Origin: Ferruginibacter sp. | GTDB lineage: Bacteria; Bacteroidota; Bacteroidia; Chitinophagales; Chitinophagaceae | DNA length: 64,000 nt | Assembly: GCA_014379625.1 (NCBI GenBank) | Contig: JACMLJ010000003.1 | Span: 1 to 64,000 of the forward strand | Reading direction: 5' to 3' | Shown here: piece after piece, positions 56,916 to 64,000 of the stretch | Layout of the letters: the number at the start of each line of letters is the position of its first letter | Position numbering within the stretch: the stretch's first letter is position 1 | The notes under the pieces: generated by a model | The model's database searches: none | Seen by the model: the letters and a program-made list of their open reading frames with translations, nothing else | What the model was told of the DNA's origin: nothing | Position numbers and translations under genes: made by a program

Positions 56916-58436
56916 CTAATAATCAATTTTAGCAAAGCATATCTGGTTGCGGAAAGTGCAGGGAATGATAATCTGCCGGGCACCTACCTGCCTGCTAAGT
57001 TTGGGCATAAATTCATACCCCCGGTCAATACTTTTAATAGTTGGATTTCTTTTTACAGTGCCGTTCGCTGAAAGGGTATTATCCGTCAGCAACTTGTCTC
57101 TCTTTTCAATAATATTATACAGGAAATGAATTTCGGATTCTGTAATAAATGTAGAAAAAGACAAGTAATTATCATTGTCATCAGAATATTGCTCCTTATT
57201 GATTATTTTATTCCACTTTATATTTCCAGTTTGCGTAATGTCCAGTAATAAAATATTATCGTAATAATAACGGGTGCTTTGTGCATTATTAAACCTGCTG
57301 TAAGGCCGGTAATACCCACCCAGTGACGGGCTGTAATAATAATAGTTATACGGACTTAAAAAAGGTGACCCGTATAAATAATCCCAACGGTTCCAGCCCA
57401 TATTGCTACCACTGGTCTGCGACGAATAATCTTCCGCCGCTATCAAATAACTGCCATCCTTTTTTAGCAGTATATTCCGAATAAAAAAATCATTCAACGC
57501 AAGCTTTGTACTTCCCTTTGATTTAGCGAATACCCTGATACTATCATCCAGTTTGGTAAACCGGCTGGCATAAGTGCTATCGCCCTTTACATCCCAAACA
57601 ACGCAAAATAAGCCGTCAATGTTACCGCGCCTTTCTGTATAATAGAATGAATTCAGCAGGTAACGGTTATTTATGTTGTCGATTTTTATTTTTATTTCGT
57701 CAATAAACAGTTCATTCAAATTTATTTTTTTTACAGAAAAGGAGTCCTGTAGCGGCGCTTTGGTAAAAAGGTAGAGAGCGGATAAATTTGACCTGCTCCC
57801 CAATCTTACGGATTTTGAAAAAATAAAATTCCCATTGTTATCCAGTAAAAAATCGCTGTACACATCATTACGGTCATCATAATCAATTTCAAGCCGCGAT
57901 TTGTGCAGCAGTTGAAGCCTGCTGTTTAAAAGTAAGGTAACAAAATTAAACTTTTCATTCCTTTTTTGAATCTTGAAAATCATGATTTGCTTCTTATCAT
58001 CACTGTTGATAGTACTGTATATTTTATTATCTCCCATAACACCAACATGCGTGGTGTCCAATTGGATAGGCTCTCCAACCAGGTGGCCGTTAAAATCCAT
58101 TTTTGCGCCCATGCAATACACCACGCCTTTTCGCTGGTACTGGTAAATAAAATAAAAATTATCCGGGAATGTGATAAAGTCTACATTAAATGCTTTATCG
58201 GGTATAAAATCCAGCTCAACTTTTTCTTTGAGCGCCATATCAACGGCATCGTAAACAGATACGGCATATTTCCACCGGGCATTTTTAAAAACAATGATAT
58301 TATTGTTCATTTTACCAATAATATCAAAATTAATATCCCGGTTGTCTTCTTTCTGCGGTTCGGAAAAAGTAATCCGCTGGGCAAGAGAAACTGCCGGCAG
58401 CAGCAGCAGCAACGTTACATAAATTATTCCTTTCAT
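56916..58436 (-). CDS. Secreted protein, unknown function
   Basis: 506 residues with a signal peptide (residues 1-19, ending SLAQ). The rest has recurring beta strands with aromatic residues, like a propeller (FPDNFYFIYQYQRKGVVYCM, LLDNNGNFIFSKS, LLKKDGSYLIAAEDYSS), and a Tyr-rich stretch (YNYYYYSPSLGGYYRPYSRF, about 357-376). No enzyme motif recognised. Periplasmic or surface location inferred. Confidence 0.7.
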   Translation of the reverse strand: MKGIIYVTLLLLLPAVSLAQRITFSEPQKEDNRDINFDIIGKMNNNIIVFKNARWKYAVSVYDAVDMALKEKVELDFIPDKAFNVDFITFPDNFYFIYQYQRKGVVYCMGAKMDFNGHLVGEPIQLDTTHVGVMGDNKIYSTINSDDKKQIMIFKIQKRNEKFNFVTLLLNSRLQLLHKSRLEIDYDDRNDVYSDFLLDNNGNFIFSKSVRLGSRSNLSALYLFTKAPLQDSFSVKKINLNELFIDEIKIKIDNINNRYLLNSFYYTERRGNIDGLFCVVWDVKGDSTYASRFTKLDDSIRVFAKSKGSTKLALNDFFIRNILLKKDGSYLIAAEDYSSQTSGSNMGWNRWDYLYGSPFLSPYNYYYYSPSLGGYYRPYSRFNNAQSTRYYYDNILLLDITQTGNIKWNKIINKEQYSDDNDNYLSFSTFITESEIHFLYNIIEKRDKLLTDNTLSANGTVKRNPTIKSIDRGYEFMPKLSRQVGARQIIIPCTFRNQICFAKIDY

Positions 58437-58551
58437 AGTATGACTATCTTTACAATAATAAAATTAAGCTTTTAACAGCAATGATTTTGTGAATAGCAAC
58501 AAGATGTAACTGTTTTTGTTTTACATAATCGTAATGTCAAATCAATAAATT

Positions 58552-59481
58552 ATGCAAACGATTTTAATTACGGGCGGAACGGGCATGGTGGGCAGCAAAT
58601 TAACAAAACATTTGGCCGGTAAAGGGTACCGGGTTATAATTTTAACCAGGAAAACCCCGGCGTCTACACATGCTGATCCAAATATAACATACAGTTTATG
58701 GGATGTATCCCAACAAACTATCGACATCAGTGCCGTACAAAAGGCTGACTACATTATACACCTTGCAGGCGCCGGGGTGGTTGATAAAAAATGGTCCATT
58801 GCATATAAATCCACCATTCTAAAAAGCCGGACAGAAAGCAGCGCATTGCTTATTCATACTTTACAAAATAACGTTCACTCGGTAAAAGCGGTAGTGAGCG
58901 CTTCTGCAATAGGCTGGTACGGAGAGGATCCTTCGCCCGGAAAAGATGGATTTATAGAATCGGACGACCCTGCAGACGGATTTCTGGGCGAAACCTGTAA
59001 GCTTTGGGAGGAAAGTATTGCCCCTGTAGAAAAGCTCGGTATCCGTTTAGTGAAAGTTCGCACAGGCATTGTGTTGAGTAATGAAGGTGGCGCGCTGCCC
59101 GAATTTAAAAAACCCATCCGGTTAGGATTAGCCGCTATTTTAGGGAATGGAAAACAGGTGCTGAGTTGGATACATATTGATGACCTCTGCAGGATATTTA
59201 CCGAAGCAATAGAAAACCAGCAACTGGAGGGAAGTTTTAACGCAGTAGCACCTAATCCCGTAACCAATAAAGTAATGACCCTGGCACTTGCCAAACAACT
59301 AAAAGGGAAATTTTATATCCCCGTTGATGTACCCAAATTTGTATTAAAAATAATGCTGGGTGACAGGAGTACAGAGGTACTGAAAAGTACTAAGGTAAGC
59401 TGCGAAAAAATTAAGCAAACAGGTTTTACTTTTTTATACCCGTCAATAGAAGCTGCCCTGGCACAATTGGCCATTACATAA
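58552..59481 (+). CDS. TIGR01777-family epimerase-like protein (YfcH type)
   Basis: 309 residues. TGGTGMVGSKL (7-17) NAD(P) motif, HLAGAGVVDKKWS, SASAIGWYGED and the C-terminal DUF1731 part (DVPKFVLKIMLGDRSTEVLKSTKVSCEKIKQTGFTF). The family lacks a firmly known reaction; some members are linked to cell division or heme. Divergent from the secreted protein gene by 115 bases. Confidence 0.9.
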   Translation: MQTILITGGTGMVGSKLTKHLAGKGYRVIILTRKTPASTHADPNITYSLWDVSQQTIDISAVQKADYIIHLAGAGVVDKKWSIAYKSTILKSRTESSALLIHTLQNNVHSVKAVVSASAIGWYGEDPSPGKDGFIESDDPADGFLGETCKLWEESIAPVEKLGIRLVKVRTGIVLSNEGGALPEFKKPIRLGLAAILGNGKQVLSWIHIDDLCRIFTEAIENQQLEGSFNAVAPNPVTNKVMTLALAKQLKGKFYIPVDVPKFVLKIMLGDRSTEVLKSTKVSCEKIKQTGFTFLYPSIEAALAQLAIT

Positions 59482-59483
59482 TA

Positions 59484-60308
59484 TCAAAGGTCGGTTTTAA
59501 CAACGCGGTTTACGCTCCACCAATAAAATAAAATAAGGTAAGCTACGGTCAAACCCAGTACCACCCAATAATAATCGGTTGGCATTACTCCTTTCGCCAA
59601 TCCTTTTAAGGGGTTATCCGGAAAAGTAAGCATTCCGTCCGCCGAATTCATAGGCAGGTAATCTCCCATACTTCCCAGGTCTATATTTTGCCGGCTGCGC
59701 AACCTGATGCTCCATACATCCAGCAACTGCGAAATAAAATTCTCAAATCCCATGTATATAAAAAACACGCCGATAGCAAAACCGGTCCTCCTGATCAAAA
59801 CCCCGATTAATAAAGCGATCATATTGTATGACAGGGCTTTCAAAAAGAAATAGCCAATATGCGAAATGCCCTCGGTTGAAAAAGAAGAACCTGAGGACAA
59901 TCCGAATGTAAGCGCTGTAATAAAAACAAGCACGGTGGAAAAAACAGCGGTTAATACAGCCAGTACGATCTTAATATGGATAAACTGTTCCCGCGACCAT
60001 CCATCAATAATGTTTTGCCGGTGTGTACGATAAGTAAATTCGTTGGTTAGCAGTATGATCAGTAACAGAGCCGGCAATAACAGCAGCCAGCCTGCGGCAT
60101 AACTGGTAGTTTGCCAGGTTTTATCGAAATTGTAAGGAGAAAACTTACCCATTAAATTAGCAGCCTGGGTTTGGCTGATCATATTTTTATTTACAATGAA
60201 TACGATATAATTAACCGTAATTACGCCCAGCGCGAAAAAACTACTGAGGATAATAAAGGCGTTATAATTCTTTATCTTCATCCATTCGATCTTTAATAAT
60301 TTCAACAT
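59484..60308 (-). CDS. ABC-2 type transporter permease
   Basis: 274 residues with six membrane helices; FTYRTHRQNIIDGWSREQFIHIKIVLA is the cytoplasmic coupling region of ABC-2 permeases. It follows its ATPase gene after 15 bases on the minus strand. Substrate unknown; bacitracin-like or lantibiotic immunity exporters look similar. Confidence 0.87.
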   Translation of the reverse strand: MLKLLKIEWMKIKNYNAFIILSSFFALGVITVNYIVFIVNKNMISQTQAANLMGKFSPYNFDKTWQTTSYAAGWLLLLPALLLIILLTNEFTYRTHRQNIIDGWSREQFIHIKIVLAVLTAVFSTVLVFITALTFGLSSGSSFSTEGISHIGYFFLKALSYNMIALLIGVLIRRTGFAIGVFFIYMGFENFISQLLDVWSIRLRSRQNIDLGSMGDYLPMNSADGMLTFPDNPLKGLAKGVMPTDYYWVVLGLTVAYLILFYWWSVNRVVKTDL

Positions 60309-60323
60309 ATTCCAGGTTTATAC

Positions 60324-61211
60324 TTAGTTAGTTAATTCCATGAATTTTGATTCCAGGCTTTTCTTTTTTAAATTCAACTTATTAAGCACTATCCCCTTAT
60401 TAAAACAATGCTGGTTGATAGTTTCCAGGGGAGCTTTTCCGACCGGGTAAAAAAGTTGCAATAAATTACCCTGCTCATTAAAATGGCTAAAGCCGCCCAG
60501 TTGCTGTACCGCAGCTTTCAATGCTGATATGTTGGATGCACCGATCTCAACTATATCTTCAGTTGCCAGTATTTCATTTACATCGCCGGTTGCAACGAGT
60601 TCGCCCTTTTTTAATATAGCTACATGAGTACACACTTTTTCCACCTCATCCAGTAAATGGCTTGCCATGATGATGGTTTTACCTTCAAGGTGTAATTTTT
60701 TTATCAGCGCCCTTATTTCCGCAATACCCACGGGATCCAGTCCATTTGTAGGTTCATCCAATATTAACACTTCGGGATTTCCCAGGAGGCAGGAAGCAAT
60801 CGCCAGTCTTTGTTTCATCCCCAAAGAGTAGGTGCTGAACCGGGAATCCTTTCGCTGCGTAAGATTTACCAATTCCAATACGCGGGGGATATCTCCTTCG
60901 CCCCTTTCCTTGATGGCGGCAGCTATTTTCAGGTTTCGTTCTGCAGATAAATAATGGTAAAAATTGGGCGTTTCGAGGAAAGTACCAATCTGCCTGCGAT
61001 GTGTTTCGTTGGGCACTTCATCAAACAATTTGTAAGTGCCTGAACTTGGTTTCAGGATATCCATGATGATGCCCAGCATAGTCGTTTTACCGCTACCGTT
61101 AGGTCCCAATATTCCAAATACAGTGCCTTTTGGAACATTAAAACTTACCCCTTTCAATGCCTGTACACTACCGTAATCTTTACGAATATTTTCCATGGAA
61201 AGAATTGACAT
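60324..61211 (-). CDS. ABC transporter ATP-binding protein
   Basis: 295 residues. Walker A GPNGSGKTT (36-44), signature YSLGMKQRLAIA, Walker B VLILDEPTNGLDP and the switch histidine in MASHLLDEVEK. DrrA/CcmA-type exporter ATPase with a C-terminal extension. First gene of the pair with the permease. Confidence 0.93.
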   Translation of the reverse strand: MSILSMENIRKDYGSVQALKGVSFNVPKGTVFGILGPNGSGKTTMLGIIMDILKPSSGTYKLFDEVPNETHRRQIGTFLETPNFYHYLSAERNLKIAAAIKERGEGDIPRVLELVNLTQRKDSRFSTYSLGMKQRLAIASCLLGNPEVLILDEPTNGLDPVGIAEIRALIKKLHLEGKTIIMASHLLDEVEKVCTHVAILKKGELVATGDVNEILATEDIVEIGASNISALKAAVQQLGGFSHFNEQGNLLQLFYPVGKAPLETINQHCFNKGIVLNKLNLKKKSLESKFMELTN

Positions 61212-61342
61212 AAGCCTGCTGTATGTTTAAGCTTTGAAGATAAGTGATTTTATAATTCATAAACAGTAAAAATATTTTAAGCGGTCAACCGTTGCACCGG
61301 GTATCCAAACTTTAGAGGGCGGGATGACTCCGGGTGATACCA

Positions 61343-61996
61343 TTACGGTAAATGTTTCTCATGCCATTGAGAAGTGAAGCCGCCTAAAATTGCTAACCCA
61401 TTGCTGCTGAAATCAAGCTTTTGTAAACGTAGTTTTTCTATTTCATCCTGCAAAACCTTTCGGGTAAACGGATTGATGGTTCCGCCGGGTTCAAGGGGCG
61501 CTGCTGCTGGATTGTATTGGTAAAAAGCATCTACAATGGTACCTCGCGGGTACATTATACCCGGCCGGCCTTTTCCCCTTATATCCAGTATGGGCGGGTG
61601 GTGCAGCCCAATGGTGTGACCGTATTCATGCGCAGCGGTGGTGGAATTATTGAGCAGGTTATCCAATTTAAAATAGCCGGTGTTACTGCCTATGCCATCT
61701 ACAAAAGAAATATCCATGCCCGCGTATGCTTCGACCCGGAAATAATTATTCCGGGGGTTGCTATTTTCAACAACCATTTCCGGGGTAAGGTTTTCGGCCC
61801 AATGACCCTGTATGTCAAAGACTACATGGTATAGACGGTTCTTATGCATTAGTTTACCATTGGCATCGTTCCAATGATCTGAAATATCTTTTGCAATTTG
61901 AACACCCAAAGCAGCATTGGCGGCATCGCCGTAAATAAAAATTGTTGAATGAATTATTATTTGTTGCGCGGTTGTATTTATTTCTGCTTCACCCAT
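61343..61996 (-). CDS. Zinc metalloprotease-like protein (HExxHxxGxxH)
   Basis: 217 residues. HEYGHTIGLHH (123-133) is the metzincin zinc motif, followed by the Met-turn GIMYPRG (M148). FVDGIGSNTGYFKLDN precedes. There is no signal peptide from the ATG at 61996, unusual for a metzincin, and no propeptide cysteine switch. Either a cytosolic protein, or one that lost its exported N-terminus. Substrate unknown. Confidence 0.75.
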   Translation of the reverse strand: MGEAEINTTAQQIIIHSTIFIYGDAANAALGVQIAKDISDHWNDANGKLMHKNRLYHVVFDIQGHWAENLTPEMVVENSNPRNNYFRVEAYAGMDISFVDGIGSNTGYFKLDNLLNNSTTAAHEYGHTIGLHHPPILDIRGKGRPGIMYPRGTIVDAFYQYNPAAAPLEPGGTINPFTRKVLQDEIEKLRLQKLDFSSNGLAILGGFTSQWHEKHLP

Positions 61997-62114
61997 TTTT
62001 ATAAAGTTCAGGTACCGGGGGATTTATTTTTAAAAGTAAATATTACCATCGATTTTTTATTGTTAAGAAAATAATTTAGTCCCCAGCAGACGGAGGCCGC
62101 CAGGCCGGGTTAAA

Positions 62115-62726
62115 TCAATTCGGAAAAAGTAAGTCAATTACTGCAATAAATCTTTCCCTGTAAAATTTATTTTCCATAGAAGTAATGGTAACCCCATTGG
62201 CTTTGCCGCTGGAACTATGAATGAAAAAAGGGTTGCCATTTGAATTATCACATACAATACCAATATGCCCAATCGTGTGTTCAAGCGCATCGGTACCGGT
62301 GAACAAAACCACATCGCCCGGTCGGCAGGTAGTTAAAGATCTTTTGGCGCCCATATTTGCAAAGTCGTAAGATGAGCGTGGCACGTCTATTTTAAAATGA
62401 TTAAATACATAAGTAATAAACCCTGAGCAATCAAATCCCCTGGCCGGATCAACGCTGCCATATAAATAGGGTACGCCTAAAAGTGATCTTGCAAATAATA
62501 CCAATGAATCCCTGTTGACCTTAACAAGGGCATGCATGCCGGCAGGATTGCGAAGTGGAAGGGTATCTTCCTTACTGATTTTATTCGGCAATTGTAAAGA
62601 ATCAACCGTTTTTTCTGCAATGAACGGCTCCCCGGCAAAATCCTTTTTTCGCAACGGATTAAAGATAATGAAAAAGCAGGCTGTCAAAATAATACCAAGG
62701 GTGAGACCGCCCATGAATTTATTCAT
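62115..62726 (-). CDS. NlpC/P60-family cell-wall peptidase
   Basis: 203 residues. One N-terminal membrane anchor (about 6-23). Catalytic residues: C100 in FDCSGFITYVF, H154 in TIGHIGIV, and H170 in FFIHSSS. It cleaves peptidoglycan peptides (D-Glu-to-diamino-acid bonds). The frame begins right at the anchor. A 41-base perfect-ended palindrome lies just upstream. Confidence 0.9.
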   Translation of the reverse strand: MNKFMGGLTLGIILTACFFIIFNPLRKKDFAGEPFIAEKTVDSLQLPNKISKEDTLPLRNPAGMHALVKVNRDSLVLFARSLLGVPYLYGSVDPARGFDCSGFITYVFNHFKIDVPRSSYDFANMGAKRSLTTCRPGDVVLFTGTDALEHTIGHIGIVCDNSNGNPFFIHSSSGKANGVTITSMENKFYRERFIAVIDLLFPN

Positions 62727-62741
62727 CTAGGTAGGTTTGAA

Positions 62742-62782
62742 TTGTAACCCTGTCAGACGGTCCCCGTCTGAAAGGGTTACAA
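62742..62782. repeat. Palindrome with CAGACGG core upstream of the NlpC/P60 gene
   Basis: Perfect 10-bp ends TTGTAACCCT (62742-62751) and AGGGTTACAA (62773-62782), with inner CAGACGG/CCGTCTG arms. Shares the GTCAGACGG core with the palindrome at 63056. Confidence 0.7.
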
Positions 62783-62968
62783 AAGAATTATATAATAAAA
62801 ATTTTGGTATCAGCCAAAGACAGCCGTTTAATATGCAGGCTAACCAATACCACAATCCACAGATACCAATCAGGGAAATGCTTCGATTTTTTATAACTAA
62901 GCCAGGTGGAGTTTGACAATTGATAGGAATTGAAATTGCATACTACTGTTAAGTCAGGTGTGAATTGT

Positions 62969-63020
62969 CAATTGTGACTATTCCATATTTCACCATTGAC
63001 CATTCACTATTCACAAATCA
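62969..63020. repeat. Interspersed phrase of the CACCATTGACCATTCACTATT type
   Basis: Bases 62990-63010 repeat the phrase found at 19941-19965 and, inverted, at 27961-27985. Confidence 0.55.
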
Positions 63021-63055
63021 AAGTGTCACTTTACGGTTAACATAAACACTACAAT

Positions 63056-63110
63056 GGAATTAAAAACTCCCTGTCAGACAGAGACCGTCAGACAGGAAGT
63101 TTTTAATTCC
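63056..63110 (-). terminator. Long palindromic terminator after the FadB-like gene
   Basis: 20-bp arms (63056-63075 and 63091-63110) with one mismatch. The right arm covers the stop codon of the gene ending at 63103. T runs on both strands. Its loop has the CAGACAG-type core of the repeat at 62742. Confidence 0.7.
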
Positions 63111-64000
63111 TCACAGGTTTACCAGTTTTCAATACGCCCTGGATCCTTTCCAGGGTTTTCTTTTCGCCGGTAAGACTTAGAAACGCTTCCCGTTCAAGAT
63201 CCAATAAATATTGTTCGCTTACTAAAGTGGTTTCACTCAAATCACCACCGCACATTACGTAAGCCAGTTTTTTAGCTACTGTTGCATCATGTTCGGTAGC
63301 GTAATTTCCTAAACGCATGCCATTAATACCAGCAAGCATGGCGCCCAGCGCCCCACGGCCAAGCACCCGGATATCATTGCGTTGTACCGGCAGTGTATAA
63401 CCATCATCGTACAAATCAATTACCGCATTTTTTGCTTCGGATATTCGCCTGCCCGGGTGCATACACACCAGGTCCAGACCCTTCCTGTAAATGCCCAAAT
63501 CGTACCCTTCATGGGCCGAAGCAGCAACTTTGGCGGTGGCAATTGTGAGGAACCGGTTTTGCAATGTAATGGTATCTACTTCACCGTTATGCATTTCATC
63601 CGCGGCACGTAAAACAAATTCTTTAGTACCGCCACCACCCGGAATAACTCCAATGCCCACTTCCACCAAACCTGTGTAAGTTTCTGCCGCGGCAATTACT
63701 TTATCAGCATGTAAACATATTTCGCAACCACCGCCCAAGGCCAATCCATGGGGTGCCAGTACTACCGGTATAGCGGAATAACGAACCCTCATCATTGTAT
63801 TCTGGAACATCCTTATGGCCATGTCGATCTCATCATAATCCTGTTCGATCGCCAGCATGAATATCATTCCCACATTAGCGCCCGCACTAAAGTTGGCGCC
63901 TTCGTTGGCGATCACCAACCCTTTATATTTATCCTCGGCAAGCGCAACCGATTTTTGTATGCCTTCAAGCACTTCTCCACCGATGCTGCCCATTTTGGTG
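63103..64000 (-). CDS. FadB-like 3-hydroxyacyl-CoA dehydrogenase/enoyl-CoA hydratase, C-terminal part (partial)
   Basis: The frame is open to the window edge; 298 residues are seen. They form a crotonase domain: NEGANFSAGANVGMI, HGLALGGGCEICLHADKVIAAAETYTGLVEVGIGVIPGGGGTKEF, with the oxyanion-hole glycines. In Bacteroidota this domain closes an 800-residue protein whose N-terminal dehydrogenase domain would lie beyond the window. The C-terminus (SEQYLLDLEREAFLSLTGEKKTLERIQGVLKTGKPVRN) matches that type. It works in fatty-acid beta-oxidation. Confidence 0.88.
   Translation of the reverse strand, partial: TKMGSIGGEVLEGIQKSVALAEDKYKGLVIANEGANFSAGANVGMIFMLAIEQDYDEIDMAIRMFQNTMMRVRYSAIPVVLAPHGLALGGGCEICLHADKVIAAAETYTGLVEVGIGVIPGGGGTKEFVLRAADEMHNGEVDTITLQNRFLTIATAKVAASAHEGYDLGIYRKGLDLVCMHPGRRISEAKNAVIDLYDDGYTLPVQRNDIRVLGRGALGAMLAGINGMRLGNYATEHDATVAKKLAYVMCGGDLSETTLVSEQYLLDLEREAFLSLTGEKKTLERIQGVLKTGKPVRN

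Overview
The window is chromosomal DNA from a Bacteroidota bacterium, most likely a member of the Chitinophagaceae (inference, no database search made). The lineage call rests on gldF/gldG gliding-motility ABC genes, two secreted proteins with type IX secretion (T9SS) C-terminal sorting domains, a fused MurF-alanine racemase, SusD-free but lipoprotein-rich surface genes, and -7 promoter elements of the form TAnnTTTG typical of the phylum. There are no rRNA genes, prophage, intact insertion sequence, CRISPR array or plasmid functions.

Layout. 1-2155: end of the rpsF-rpsR-rplI ribosomal operon, an RRM RNA-binding protein with a long leader, and an open but startless reading frame that may be a decayed gene. 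2156-8874: a CapD/WbpM-type membrane nucleotide-sugar dehydratase, a very large secreted propeller/beta-barrel protein and a metallo-beta-lactamase-fold hydrolase. 8929-11731: methylmalonyl-CoA epimerase, then the iron-sulfur genes iscS-iscU-iscA. 11840-19515: a proline-rich small secreted protein, gldF-gldG, a TerC-family membrane protein, murF-alr and lspA. 19516-31137: two T9SS cargo proteins, fumC, a metallophosphoesterase, an enoyl-CoA hydratase and several small envelope proteins of unknown function. 31270-39061: a B12-binding protein, gltX, a lipoprotein, a polysaccharide deacetylase, a TatD nuclease, tRNA-Ser(GGA), a frameshifted Uma2 nuclease gene set among repeats, and an OmpA-family protein.

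40278-56582 is a complete-looking Wzx/Wzy exopolysaccharide locus on the + strand: export lipoprotein (Wza-like), tyrosine autokinase/chain-length regulator (Wzc-like), flippase, polymerase, four or five glycosyltransferases, three methyltransferase-like proteins, two sugar-nucleotide reductases/epimerases and the initiating WbpL/WecA-type phosphotransferase. The middle part (about 43.6-52.3 kb) is visibly more AT-rich than its flanks. Together with the distant CapD/WbpM gene at 2156 it could build a 2-acetamido-2,6-dideoxyhexose-initiated repeat unit. 56916-64000 holds a secreted unknown protein, a TIGR01777 epimerase, a two-gene ABC exporter, a zinc metalloprotease, an NlpC/P60 peptidase and the C-terminal part of a FadB-like fatty-acid oxidation protein.

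The most unusual content is not a new enzyme system but the dispersed repeats. At least four families of short palindromic or interspersed repeats occur between genes, and two of them have been absorbed into coding sequence, giving the N-terminus of IscA and the C-terminus of the metallophosphoesterase. One family brackets the broken Uma2 gene. Several genes (lspA, gltX, the polysaccharide deacetylase) have a -7 promoter element only 4-9 bases before the start codon, suggesting nearly leaderless transcripts.
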